Notes under the pieces: model-generated
Databases searched by the model: none
What the model saw: only the letters and a program-made list of their open reading frames with translations
Told to the model about the DNA's origin: nothing
DNA from: Noviherbaspirillum sp. L7-7A
GTDB taxonomy: Bacteria; Pseudomonadota; Gammaproteobacteria; Burkholderiales; Burkholderiaceae_D
Direction of reading: 5' to 3'
Assembly (NCBI RefSeq): GCF_019052805.1
Contig: NZ_JAHQRJ010000001.1
Span: 744,001-808,000, forward strand
Length of the DNA stretch: 64,000 nucleotides
Program-made: the position numbers and the translations under genes
Shown here: one piece after another, positions 36,309 through 46,400 of the stretch
Layout: each line of letters starts with the position of its first letter
How positions within the stretch are numbered: position 1 is the stretch's first letter

Positions 36309-37043
36309 ATGCAGCAGCCAGAACGCGCCGGCGGACGCGCCGCCGACCAGTTGCGCCAATTGCGCATTACCCGTCACTACACCAGGCATGCCGAGGGTTC
36401 GGTGCTGATCGAATGCGGCGACACCCGGGTGCTGTGCACCGCCAGCCTGCAGGACAAGGTGCCGCCCTTCCTCAAAGGCCAGGGGCAGGGCTGGCTGACC
36501 GCCGAATACGGCATGCTGCCGCGCTCGACCCACAGCCGCATGGACCGCGAGGCGGCCAAGGGCAAGCAGTCCGGGCGCACCCAGGAAATCCAGCGCCTGA
36601 TCGGCCGCTCGCTGCGCGCCGCCTTCGACCTGCGCGCCTTCGGCGAACGCACGCTGCAACTGGACTGCGATGTGCTGCAGGCCGACGGCGGCACCCGCAC
36701 CGCGTCCATCACCGGCGCCATGGTCGCCGCCTATGATGCGTTCGCGAAGCTGGTCGACAGCGGCGTGCTTACCGCGGTGCCGGTGCGGCATTTCGTGGCG
36801 GCGGTATCGGTCGGCATCTACCGCGGCCTGCCGCTGCTGGACCTGGACTATGTGGAAGACTCCGGCTGCGACACCGACATGAACGTGGTCATGACCGAAG
36901 CCGGCCAGTTCATCGAAGTGCAGGGCACCGCCGAGGGCGAGGCCTTCGACCGGCGCGCCATGAACAGCCTGCTGGACCTGGCCGAAGGCGGCATCGCCGA
37001 ACTGGTACGCCAGCAGCAGCGCGCGCTGGGGCTCGTCAGCTGA
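36309..37043 (+). CDS. rph: Ribonuclease PH
   Basis: A 244-residue phosphorolytic 3' exonuclease that trims tRNA 3' ends. The core motifs [20 protein letters not shown]-like ([19 protein letters not shown]), [21 protein letters not shown] and [26 protein letters not shown] (split here) are intact. AGGACA precedes the ATG at 36309. It starts the housekeeping run rph-rdgB-hemW. Confidence 0.96.
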   Translation: MQQPERAGGRAADQLRQLRITRHYTRHAEGSVLIECGDTRVLCTASLQDKVPPFLKGQGQGWLTAEYGMLPRSTHSRMDREAAKGKQSGRTQEIQRLIGRSLRAAFDLRAFGERTLQLDCDVLQADGGTRTASITGAMVAAYDAFAKLVDSGVLTAVPVRHFVAAVSVGIYRGLPLLDLDYVEDSGCDTDMNVVMTEAGQFIEVQGTAEGEAFDRRAMNSLLDLAEGGIAELVRQQQRALGLVS

Positions 37044-37110
37044 TTGCCGCATCGTTTCATCGCTGCTGCGTCACCACGCCGGCTTCATTCAATACGATTT
37101 CGCTTTTCCC

Positions 37111-37695
37111 ATGACACAGAAACTGATTCTTGCATCAAACAATGCCGGCAAGCTGCGCGAATTCGCGACCCTGCTGGCGCCGCTGGGCCTCGCGGTGGAG
37201 CCGCAGGGCATGCACAACGTGCCCGAGGCCGAGGAACCGCACCTGACCTTCGTCGAGAACGCACTGGAAAAGGCGCGCCATGCATCGCGCCTGACCGGCC
37301 TGCCGGCGCTGGCCGACGATTCCGGCGTCTGCGTCAATGCGCTGGGCGGCGCGCCCGGCGTGCTGTCGGCGCGCTATGCCGGCGAGCCGAAATCGGACCA
37401 GCGCAATAACGACAAGCTCATTGCCGACCTGGCGCCGCATGCCGACAAATCGGCCTATTACTACTGCGTGCTGGTCTATGTGCGCCATGCCGACGATCCG
37501 CAGCCGGTGATCGCCGACGGCCGCTGGAATGGCGTGATGCTGGAGGCGCCACGCGGCGAGGGCGGCTTTGGCTACGACCCTTACTTCCTGCTGCCGGAAC
37601 TGGGCCTGACCGCGGCCGAACTGCCGGCCGCCGACAAGAACCGGCTGTCGCATCGCGGCCAGGCCCTGCGCGCGCTGGTGGAGAAGCTGAAGTGA
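37111..37695 (+). CDS. rdgB: Non-canonical purine NTP pyrophosphatase (RdgB/HAM1)
   Basis: A 194-residue house-cleaning enzyme hydrolysing dITP, ITP and XTP. LASNNAGKLREF, ALADDSGVCVNALGGAPGVLSARYAG, GEGGFGYDPYF and SHRGQALRALVEKL are the family's conserved blocks. Its stop overlaps the GTG start of hemW. Confidence 0.96.
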   Translation: MTQKLILASNNAGKLREFATLLAPLGLAVEPQGMHNVPEAEEPHLTFVENALEKARHASRLTGLPALADDSGVCVNALGGAPGVLSARYAGEPKSDQRNNDKLIADLAPHADKSAYYYCVLVYVRHADDPQPVIADGRWNGVMLEAPRGEGGFGYDPYFLLPELGLTAAELPAADKNRLSHRGQALRALVEKLK

Positions 37696-38921
37696 TACCC
37701 ATTGTTCCGGCCGGCGCCCGGCCCGCCGCTGCCCGCGCCGCCGGCGCCTACCTGTCGCCCGGCGCGCTCAACCTCACGGCCTTGCCGCCGCTGTCGCTGT
37801 ATGTGCATTTCCCCTGGTGCGTGCGCAAGTGCCCTTACTGCGACTTCAATTCGCATCAGGCCAGCGGGGACTTTCCCGAAGAGGCCTACCTGGATGCGGT
37901 GCGGGCCGATCTGGAAACCGCGCTGCCGCTGATCTGGGGCCGCAAGATCTACACCATCTTCATCGGCGGCGGCACGCCCAGCCTGATGTCGGCGCGCGGC
38001 CTGGACCGGCTGATGTCTGACATCCGCGCCCTGCTGCCGCTCGATGGCTCGGCCGAGATCACGATGGAAGCCAATCCCGGTACCTTCGAAGCCGAGAAGT
38101 TCAGGTCCTACCGCGCCTCGGGCATCAACCGGCTGTCGATCGGCATCCAGAGCTTCAGTCCACACCATCTGCAGGCGCTGGGCCGCATCCATGACGGCGA
38201 GCAGGCCCGGCGCGCGATCGACATTGCGCAGGCCAGCTTCGACAATTTCAACCTCGACCTGATGTATGCGCTGCCTTCGCAGACGCTGGCCGAGGCCGGG
38301 GCGGATCTCGCGACCGCGCTGTCGTTCGCGCCGCCGCACCTGTCGCTGTATCACTTGACGATGGAGCCCAATACCGAGTTCGCCAAGTACCCGCCAGCGC
38401 TGCCGGACGACGACGCCAGCGCCGAGATGCAGGACATGATTGCCGAGCGCATGGCAGCGGCCGGCTTCGAGCATTACGAAGTGTCGGCCTATGCCCAGCC
38501 CGGACGCCAGGCGCGGCACAACCGCAATTACTGGGAATTCGGCGACTACCTCGGCGTGGGCGCCGGCGCCCATTCCAAGATATCCTTCCCGCATCGCATC
38601 GTGCGCCAGGCGCGCTTCAAGATGCCGAAAACCTATATGGAACAGGCCATGGCCGGCAATGCGGTCCACGAGGAAAACGAAGTGGGGCGGGCCGACCTCG
38701 GGTTCGAGTTCATGCTCAATGCATTGCGGCTGACGGGCGGCTTCGATCCGCGCCTGTTCGCCGAGCGTACCGGCCTGTCGCTCAATGCCATCGAGGAGCG
38801 GCTCAATGCGGCGGAGGCCAAGGGCTTGCTGTACCGCGACCACAAGCTGATCCGGCCCACCGTGCTGGGCCAGCGCTTCCTGAACGACCTGCAGGAAATG
38901 TTCCTGATGGAGCAGCCGTAG
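37692..38921 (+). CDS. hemW: Radical SAM haem chaperone HemW
   Basis: A 409-residue radical SAM protein related to coproporphyrinogen III dehydrogenase but acting as a haem-trafficking protein. The cluster motif is CVRKCPYCDF (C-x3-C-x2-C), followed by FIGGGTPSLM and the HemW-typical LYHLTMEPNT and YEVSAYAQPGRQARHN. The C-terminal HemN_C domain (FEFMLNALRLTGGF) is complete. Start is GTG in a GTGA overlap with rdgB. Confidence 0.93.
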   Translation: MIPIVPAGARPAAARAAGAYLSPGALNLTALPPLSLYVHFPWCVRKCPYCDFNSHQASGDFPEEAYLDAVRADLETALPLIWGRKIYTIFIGGGTPSLMSARGLDRLMSDIRALLPLDGSAEITMEANPGTFEAEKFRSYRASGINRLSIGIQSFSPHHLQALGRIHDGEQARRAIDIAQASFDNFNLDLMYALPSQTLAEAGADLATALSFAPPHLSLYHLTMEPNTEFAKYPPALPDDDASAEMQDMIAERMAAAGFEHYEVSAYAQPGRQARHNRNYWEFGDYLGVGAGAHSKISFPHRIVRQARFKMPKTYMEQAMAGNAVHEENEVGRADLGFEFMLNALRLTGGFDPRLFAERTGLSLNAIEERLNAAEAKGLLYRDHKLIRPTVLGQRFLNDLQEMFLMEQP

Positions 38922-39128
38922 CAGGCTCCTGAACTTCTCCTGCAGGCGGGCAAGGAGTGCGGGCTCGGCATTTTCAATACGTTTTCCTGGCACCGGAAAG
39001 AATGCGCTGGGGCGGACCGGGTCGCATGCAGCAGGTCTTGTTTCTCGTAGCCGAGTGGTGATGCCGCAGGACGATGATGTTTTGCGATACCGCGCCGGCG
39101 GTGGACCATCTGCCTTACCGCTCAGGCT

Positions 39129-39291
39129 TTATACCAATCCCAACCCATAACGCCCCATGAAACCGCGTCTTTGTCCGCCTGGCTGCGTTGGGATCGTCGT
39201 CGATAGCTGGGCTATTGACGCCTCACCCGTCTTGCCGCGCGAAAAAATCCATCGGTTTCATCCGGGACGTTACGGATTGGGATTGGTATAA
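39129..39291. mobile_element. 163-bp MITE-like element with terminal inverted repeats and 5-bp target duplication
   Basis: The ends are inverted repeats starting TTATACCAATCCCAA, perfect for 15 bases and continuing with few mismatches (…CC-TAACG, then ATGAAACCG against CGGTTTCAT). AGGCT stands directly outside both ends (39124-39128 and 39292-39296), as expected for a 5-bp target duplication. There is no ORF of note inside, so transposition would need an enzyme made elsewhere. The right-hand AGGCT touches the stop codon of the SDR gene. Bases 38922-39123 hold nothing recognised. Confidence 0.82.
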
Positions 39292-39295
39292 AGGC

Positions 39296-40033
39296 TCATA
39301 GCCGGGCCAGGCGTCCGCCATCCACGATCAGCGTCGTGCCCTGAATGAAGGCGGCGTCCTCTGACGCGAGAAAGGCAATCGCCGCCGCCACATGCGCGGG
39401 CTTGCCAACATCCTTGGGGTCGATGCTTTCCGCGCCCGATCGAACGTTGGGATTGTCCCAAAGCATGGGCGTGTCTATCGCGCCCGGCAGGATGGCATTG
39501 ACCCGTATTTGCTGATTCATTCCCTCGATGGCGGCGCTGCGTGTCAGCGACAGCAGCGCCGCCTTTGCAGCGGCATAGGGCGCATCCAGCGGACTGGTCT
39601 GGATTGCATGAATGCTGGCGACGTTGACGACCGCGCTGCCTGGCTTCATCACGGCAAAGCCATGCTTGATGAAATAGAACGCGCCCAGAAGATCCACATC
39701 CAGTACCCGTCGCCACTCCTCCTGCGTCAACTTGCCCAGGGAACGGAAGGTCATCAGGCCGGCATTGTTGACGACCACATCGAGCCGGCCGAAGTGTTCA
39801 ATGGCGGCATCGATCGTCGCCTTGACCTGCGCTTCCACCGCGACGTCGCAGGTGCTTGCCAGAACTCCGGCCGCGCCTGCCGCGCGCAACTGCCGGGCGG
39901 CGGTTTCCGCTCGCTGGCTGTCCCTGTCCGCAATCACCACCTTTGCCTGCTCGGAGGCGAAGCGCTGCGCCGTGGCCAGGCCAATGCCGCTGGCGCCGCC
40001 CGTGACGACGACCACCCTGTCGGAAAACCGCAT
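39296..40033 (-). CDS. Short-chain dehydrogenase/reductase
   Basis: A 245-residue classical SDR: cofactor motif VTGGASGIGLA, NNAG, catalytic Ser in VNVASIHA and YAAAK (Tyr-x3-Lys), ending in the typical IQGTTLIVDGG. ADR after the second strand suggests NAD(H) preference. It lies 17 bases behind the GH1 gene in the same direction, so both are probably co-transcribed and may act on a sugar or sugar-derived alcohol. Confidence 0.92.
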   Translation of the reverse strand: MRFSDRVVVVTGGASGIGLATAQRFASEQAKVVIADRDSQRAETAARQLRAAGAAGVLASTCDVAVEAQVKATIDAAIEHFGRLDVVVNNAGLMTFRSLGKLTQEEWRRVLDVDLLGAFYFIKHGFAVMKPGSAVVNVASIHAIQTSPLDAPYAAAKAALLSLTRSAAIEGMNQQIRVNAILPGAIDTPMLWDNPNVRSGAESIDPKDVGKPAHVAAAIAFLASEDAAFIQGTTLIVDGGRLARL

Positions 40034-40050
40034 CTTCTGCTCCCTGTCCT

Positions 40051-41346
40051 CTATTGCGTGTTGGCCGGCGCCGCAGTTGCAGCAGTGGCATCGGGCCCGG
40101 CCGGCTCCGCCGCCGGCGCAACTTCCTGCGCTTGCGCGGGCATCACGATGGGCACCTGCAGGCAGACGCTCTGGGTCGGCAGGACTTCGCGCCAGTCCGC
40201 AATCAGTTTCTGATAGGCCCGGCCGACCGGCCGGATATTGCGGTCGAGGTCATACAGGCCAAGCGCATTGACGTTGCCATTGTTTTCGCGCAGCGCACTG
40301 TCCCAGTCGACCTGGTCCGTCAGCGAATACCAGGTGAAGCCGACGATGGGCACGCCATCGTTCCTGACCCGCAGGACATTGGCCCATTCCTTCCACAGCC
40401 AGTTCACCGCTTCATTGCCTTTCGGGCCCTCGCAGGCATTGGTCTCGGTATGCATGACCGGCAACTGGTAACGCTGGTAATACATGCTGGTAATGACGGA
40501 ATACCCAAGGATTTCGCCAGAGGCGCAGCACAGACCGGTGGCATCGACCCTGTGCTCATTGGTGATGTAGTAGTCGTTGCCCATGATGCAGTGATGCTTC
40601 AGGTGATTGTCGAGGAAGAAGTGGTATTCCTCGCGGGTCATGCCGTTGTCCGTCACGTATTCGTACATCTCGGAATCCACCCGGCGGCCATAGTTCAGGT
40701 CCAGCGAAAGAAAGCGGCGAGCGTTCATCAGTTCGGCCGGGCCGATCGCCTTCGGGTTCTCGGCGTGAAAATACTCCGAGGATTCGCTCTGGATGAAGAT
40801 GGCATCCGGCCGCGCCGCCAGGATTGCCCGCATCGCCAGCAAATTGGCCTTGACCACATGCTTCAATGCCGTGACGAAGCCCCGGTCCGTGGTCATCTGC
40901 TCATTCCACCAGCCATACAGTCCGGAAAACAGGGCGCAGATATACATCTCGTTGACCGGGGTATAGAGCTGCACCCACGGATAACGCCGGGCGAAGGCCG
41001 CTGCATATTGCGCCAGGAGTGTCGGGAAGTCGGGGTTCTGAAAATTGCCGATCCAGCCCGGCACGCCGAAATGGCAAAGGTCGACGATAGGCACGATGCC
41101 CAGTGCCTGCAGCCTCCCGAAGGCAAGATCGGCGAATTCCCAGTCATACCGGTCGGCACCGAGAAAGGCACGGTGAAGTGGCGGGCCGTAGCGCAGGAAA
41201 CCAGTGCCCAGTTCCCTGACCAGCCTGAAATCGGTTTCCCAGTGCTGGTAGTGGCCGCACTTTTCCAGCTCATCCATTCTCAGGCGGCCGCCATCAATCG
41301 TGGGAATGCTGTTTTCTATTCCGGTGGCAAAAATGAATCCAGACAT
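40051..41346 (-). CDS. Glycoside hydrolase family 1-like protein
   Basis: A 431-residue protein with the GH1 barrel. The acid/base Glu is in YTPVNEMY (the family's T-x-NE-P region, here diverged) and the nucleophile Glu probably in MHTETNACEG (family ITENG). Other marks are VDLCHFGVPGWIG and GFTWYSLTDQVDWDSAL. There is no signal peptide; the last 40 residues are Ala/Pro-rich. Start at 41346 (MSGFIFATG) is preferred to longer readings because GAGGAG lies ten bases upstream. Substrate unknown. Confidence 0.85.
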   Translation of the reverse strand: MSGFIFATGIENSIPTIDGGRLRMDELEKCGHYQHWETDFRLVRELGTGFLRYGPPLHRAFLGADRYDWEFADLAFGRLQALGIVPIVDLCHFGVPGWIGNFQNPDFPTLLAQYAAAFARRYPWVQLYTPVNEMYICALFSGLYGWWNEQMTTDRGFVTALKHVVKANLLAMRAILAARPDAIFIQSESSEYFHAENPKAIGPAELMNARRFLSLDLNYGRRVDSEMYEYVTDNGMTREEYHFFLDNHLKHHCIMGNDYYITNEHRVDATGLCCASGEILGYSVITSMYYQRYQLPVMHTETNACEGPKGNEAVNWLWKEWANVLRVRNDGVPIVGFTWYSLTDQVDWDSALRENNGNVNALGLYDLDRNIRPVGRAYQKLIADWREVLPTQSVCLQVPIVMPAQAQEVAPAAEPAGPDATAATAAPANTQ

Positions 41347-41447
41347 GATCGCATCACTCCTCGTGAGGATTGGATGCTGGATACCGGTCAGGGTTCGCCA
41401 GCGGCAGGATTGCGGCCTGATATCACGCAGCGATTGGAATGATTCAT

Positions 41448-41755
41448 GTGCCGCGCTGGGCCTGGGTTCCTCGCCTGACAATGCGCTGCGGGAGGCGTAC
41501 CAAGGCGGTGCGTTCGTCAGCGAGCATGGCAGCTGGGACCGTGCGCCACTCAGCGGCTATGCAGTTGTCTTTGTCGGTTTCCGGCAGGGCAAGCAAGTGG
41601 GGCAACGCAAGGTCGTCGTCAGCGGCATTTGCTCCGGCGACGACAAGAAGCTGTATGGCGTACCAGTCGGGCTGGCACGGGACAGGAAGGGCGCGCTGCG
41701 CATCGCCGACGACGTTGGCGATGCGGTATGGCGGGTTACTGCGCACGCACAATAA
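41448..41755 (+). pseudogene. C-terminal remnant of a PQQ-type sugar (sorbosone/glucose) dehydrogenase
   Basis: About 100 codons match the C-terminal end of soluble PQQ-dependent sugar dehydrogenases: YQGGAFVSEHGSWDRAPLSGY, VVFVGFRQGKQVG, YGVPVGLARDRKGALRIADD and VGDAVWRVTA. Everything before this, including most of the propeller, is missing, and the sequence upstream belongs to the divergent GH1 gene's leader. It is thus a truncated gene and not a small functional protein. Confidence 0.78.
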
Positions 41756-42133
41756 GAAAAAGACTTTAACGGCGACACAAACATTGGCGCGTCATGGCAA
41801 CTGCCGAACCGCCGTCCAAGGCATCGTCAATGGCTTCCGCAGCGGCCATCGACGAATCGTGAAAGTGTCTCTGGCGTCTCCTGGTTCGCGCTATTGATCT
41901 TGTTCAAGCATTGTTCAGGAACCAGCGATGCATTTCTTTTACGGACGTTGACTTCGCTTCGCGGCGAAGCGCGCCAGCGACCCCCGCGCTTTGGGCTCGC
42001 GTCGATCAGGAAGGCAGGAAATGGACAATCGCATTGATGTCGTCGACAAGTCGACGACCGCGCGGGCCGGGCAGCCCGGCGCCTTGCAGCATCGGGCCGC
42101 AGTAGAGGTCGTAATGGATGCGCATTTGCGCAT

Positions 42134-43438
42134 TTGCGCAGCGCGCAACGGGCAACGCCTTTCCTCGACCAGTCAAAGTCAGCACAGAGGCCGACGCCAT
42201 CGCCCTCAAGCAAGGGACTGGGTTTCAAGGAAGATGCCAGTAAGGAAAAGGCCGGTAGCGAAGTAAGCAGTAAGGAAGAAGATAGTAAGGAAAAAGCCAG
42301 CACTTCATCGACGGAGGAAAGCGCTTCCTCGGATTCGGAATCGGAAGAAGAGGACAGCCTGGACGCAGCACTGCGGGAGCAGGATCCAGTTGCCATCGAG
42401 GCAGCGCTGCTGGCCTGCGCGGACCTGCGGCAGCGCGCAAGGGAAAGTCCGATGCTGCTGCATGCGCTGGCCAATCTGGGGCATCTGAAGGGCTTGCACC
42501 TGCTGGTCGATGCCGGTGCTGACGTCAATGCCCGCTCCGGGCAAAAGCGGACGCCGTTGATCTATGCGGCCTCCGGCGGCTCGCCAGAGGTGATTCACGC
42601 GCTGCTCGATCACGGCGCCAATGCGGGTAAGCGCGACAATGCCGGCAACACCGCGCTGCACGTGGCGGTGCTATGCCGGCAGCATGCTGCTGCCGCAGCG
42701 CTGCTTGACCGGATGAGCCAGCAGGAAATTGACCAGCCTAACAACAAAGGCTGTTCGGCCCTGTTCGAAGCGGTTCTGCTTGAAGATGCAGAAATGACGC
42801 GCCTGCTTCTTCAGAAACATTCGCAGGTCGATTGCCATTTTCACGAGATGTCGAGCATGACGCCGCTGATGGTGTCGGCGGCAAGGGGCGATATCGAAAT
42901 GCTCCGCGATCTGCTGGCCGCTCACGCCAATCCCGATGAGCCCGACTGGATGGCTGCCACCGCGCTTTTTTATGCCGTGCGCGGCGACAGCGTGGCCTGC
43001 GTGACTGCATTGCTGGATGCCGGGGCCGACATCGACGCCCGTGATACGCGCTACTACACGCCCCTGCTGTGCGCGGTCGAGTTGTCGAACAAGCATATGG
43101 TTCATATTTTGCTGGGGCGCGGGGCAACAATGACGCACCATGCGCGCATGGTGCGTCATATTGGCGAGGCCGTCTGCAAGACGGAGGATGCCGAATTCCA
43201 GGACGAGGACGGCCCTGGCAGGCGTACGCTGGGGCCGCCGCGCCTGGAACGCGTGCCGCAGCCGGCCCTGCTGTTTGCGGTTTCCAGGGGACTTGATGAC
43301 ATGGTCGAACTGCTGATTGATTGTGGGGCCGATGTCAACGTCGTTGATGCCAATGGCGACACCGCGCTGAGCAGAGCCATTGGATCAGGCCATCGGGGCA
43401 TTGTCGACTGCCTCCTGGCCCGTGGCGCTCAGCAATAA
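42134..43438 (+). CDS. Ankyrin-repeat protein with acidic low-complexity N-terminus
   Basis: The open frame gives 434 residues: a Ser/Glu/Lys-rich region (about 25-75) followed by roughly eight ankyrin repeats (e.g. KRTPLIYAASGGSPEVIHALLDHGANA, NTALHVAVLCRQHAAAAALLDR, TPLMVSAARGDIEMLRDLLAAHANP, TPLLCAVELSNKHMVHILLGRG). The only start in frame at the 5' end is a TTG at 42134 without a ribosome site. An ATG at 42021 with a strong AGGAAGGCAGGA site is in another frame; removing one unit of the tandem GCGCATTT pair (42120-42135) would join the two. No signal peptide. Role unknown; effector-like proteins share this build. Confidence 0.75.
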   Translation: MRSAQRATPFLDQSKSAQRPTPSPSSKGLGFKEDASKEKAGSEVSSKEEDSKEKASTSSTEESASSDSESEEEDSLDAALREQDPVAIEAALLACADLRQRARESPMLLHALANLGHLKGLHLLVDAGADVNARSGQKRTPLIYAASGGSPEVIHALLDHGANAGKRDNAGNTALHVAVLCRQHAAAAALLDRMSQQEIDQPNNKGCSALFEAVLLEDAEMTRLLLQKHSQVDCHFHEMSSMTPLMVSAARGDIEMLRDLLAAHANPDEPDWMAATALFYAVRGDSVACVTALLDAGADIDARDTRYYTPLLCAVELSNKHMVHILLGRGATMTHHARMVRHIGEAVCKTEDAEFQDEDGPGRRTLGPPRLERVPQPALLFAVSRGLDDMVELLIDCGADVNVVDANGDTALSRAIGSGHRGIVDCLLARGAQQ

Positions 43439-43491
43439 CACAACAGGCCAACAGGCCAACAGGTCAGTTGTGAACGAGCCGGTCCCGGACC

Positions 43492-46400
43492 TCACCAGGT
43501 ATCGACAAAGCGGCGCTTCCTTCCCTCCCGCGCCGCCGGGGCCGACTTCAGGCCGCGCATGATCCAGCCGCGGGTCTCGGCCGGGTCGATCACATCGTCG
43601 ATCTCCAGGTAGGACGCCATGTTGACCGCGCGTCCATTCTCGTAGGCTGCCGCCACCATCGCATCGAACTGCCGCTTGCGTTCCGCAGGGTCGGCAATCG
43701 CTTCCAGCTCCTTGCGGTAGCCGAGCCGGATCGAACCCTCGATGCCCATCGCGCCGAACTCGGCCGACGGCCAGGCGATGGTGAAGAAAGGCGCGCCGAA
43801 GCTGCCGGCCGCCATGGATTGCGCGCCCAGGCCATAACCCTTGCGCAGCACGATGGCATACAGCGGCACCGACAGGCTGGCCGCGGTGACGAACATGCGC
43901 GACACATGGCGCACCATGCCGGTGGCTTCGGCATCGGGGCCGACCATGAAGCCGGGCGTGTCGCACAGCGATACGATGGGCAAACCGAAGGCGTCGCACA
44001 GCTGCATGAAGCGGGCCGCCTTGTCGGCGCCGTCGGCGTCGATGGCGCCGCCCAGATGGGCCGGGTTGTTGGCGATCAGCCCAACGGGACGGCCTTCTAT
44101 GCGTGCGAGCGCGGTAATCATGCCCACGCCGAAGTCGCGCCGCAGTTCCAGCACCGAGCCGGTGTCGGCCAGCGTTTCCACGAGGGTGCGGATGTCGTAG
44201 ACCCGCAGCCGGTTCTCGGGAATCGCATGGCGCAGCAGGCGCTGGTCGGCGCAGGTCCAGTCTGCCAGCGTGCCCTGAAAATAGGCCAGATATTGCTTGG
44301 CCGCACGCACCGCCTCGGCCTCGTCGCGCACCACCAGGTCGATCACGCCGTTCGGGCTCTGCATTGCCACCGGCCCAACTTCCTCGGGAAGGTAGACGCC
44401 CAGGCCGCCGCCTTCGATCATGGCCGGCCCGCCCATGCCGATGGTGGCGTTCTCCGTGGCGATGATGACGTCGCTGCAGCCCAGGAATGCCGCATTGCCG
44501 GCAAAGCAGCGGCCCGACACGATGCCCACCCGTGGCACCAGGCCCGAAAGCCGGGCATAGGCCGCGAAGGAGGTGCAGTCCAGGCCGGCCACCAGCAGCG
44601 CATCGGTGTCGCCCGGCCGGCCCCCGCCGCCCTCGGTGAAGAACACCACCGGCAGGCGCCATTGCTCGGCCAGGCGCAGCATGCGGTCGGTCTTCCTGTG
44701 GTTCATCATGCCCTGGGTGCCGGCCATCACGGTGTAGTCGTAGGCCATCACCAGGCAGCGCGCGCGCTCCTCGTCGAACAGGTCGCCATTGATGCTGGCG
44801 ATGCCGGACACCAGGCCGTCGGCCGGGCTGATGCGGATGAGCTCATCCATCGGCCGCCGCCGGCGCTGTGCGGCCAGCGCCAGAGCGCCGTATTCACGCA
44901 GGCTACCGGGGTCGCACAGGTCGTCGAGGTTTTCCCGTGCAGTGCGCTGTCCGGTCTTGCGCCGGCGCGCCACCGCGTCCGGCCGCTGCGCATCGAGCCC
45001 GATCGCATGCCGTTCCAGCGCATTGCGCAAATCGGGGCGGATCGCATCCAGATCGATCTCGGTTGCGTCTCCCGCATCGTCGCCGTCGACGTCGGCCGGC
45101 TCGATATGGCAGATGGCTTCGCCGGCCGCCAGCACCTGGCCGGGCCGCGCCGCCAGCTGGCGCACGATGCCCGACAGCGGCGCGGCAACCAGATGCTCCA
45201 TCTTCATCGCTTCCAGCACCGCCAGCCGCTGCCCGGCGCGCACCGTGTCGCCAGGCTGCACGGCGATGCTGACCACCGAGCCCTGCAGCGGCGCGCCGAC
45301 CGTTTCCGTGCCGGGCGGTGCGGGAAAGGCAGCGCGTGCGCCTGCCGCGGCTGCCCCGGCGCGATGCTGCGCGTGGCGGCGAGGAGGCAGCGCGGACGAC
45401 AGCAATTCGGCCGCATGCCGGTCGATGAAGCTGGTGCTCACCTGGCTGTTGGCAAGCGCGGGATGGCGCAGCAGGTTTTGCAGGAAGCCGAGGTTGCTGT
45501 CCACGCCCTCGAGCCGGAATTCCGACAGCGCCCGCGCCGCGCGTGTCAGCGCCTGCGCGTAATGCGGCGCCTGCACGATGACCTTGGCCAGCAGCGAATC
45601 AAAGGCCGGAGAGGTGACATAGCCGGCATAGCCATGGCCGTCGACCCGCACGCCGGGGCCGGATGGCGGCTCGTAGGCGGTGATGACGCCGCCGGCCGGC
45701 AGCGCGCCGCCGTCGGCAGTCATGGTCTCCAGGTTGACGCGGCATTGCAGCGCATAGCCGCGCGGCGCCGGGATGTCCTGCTGCAGCAGGCCCAGCGCTG
45801 CCAGCGTGGCGCCGCCGGCGATCTGGAGCTGCGCCTGCACCAGGTCGATGCCGGTGACCTGCTCGGTCACGGTGTGCTCCACCTGCAGCCGCGGATTGGC
45901 CTCGATGAAGGCCCAGCCGGCATCCGCATCCTCATCGGCATTGAGCAGGAATTCGAAGGTGCCCAGGCTGGCATAGCCGGCTTCATGGGCCATGCACAGC
46001 GCGGCTTGCGTCATTGCCTCGCGCTGACGCGCATGCAGCGTCGGGCTGGGCGTGACTTCCACCAGTTTCTGGTGACGCCGCTGCAGCGTGCATTCCCGCT
46101 CCCACAGATGGGACACCGCGCCGCGTCCATCGGCCAGCACCTGCACTTCGACATGCCGCGCCGCCGGCAAATAACGCTCCAGGTACAGTTCGCCATTGCC
46201 GAATGCCGCCTCGGCTTCGGATCGGCAGCGCTCGAAGGCGTCGGCCAGCGCGTCGGCATGCCGCACGACGCGCATGCCGCGCCCGCCGCCGCCCGCCACC
46301 GCCTTGACCATCGCCGCGGCTCCGGCGCCCAGGCCGGCCATGAAATCCCGTGCCTGCGCCAGCGTGGTCGGACCATCCGTGCCGGCCATCACCGGTACGC

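Noticed and set aside
38633-39109. Minus-strand ORF overlapping the end of hemW
   Set aside because: Most of it is antisense to hemW; the rest has no similarity to a known family and no ribosome site was found.
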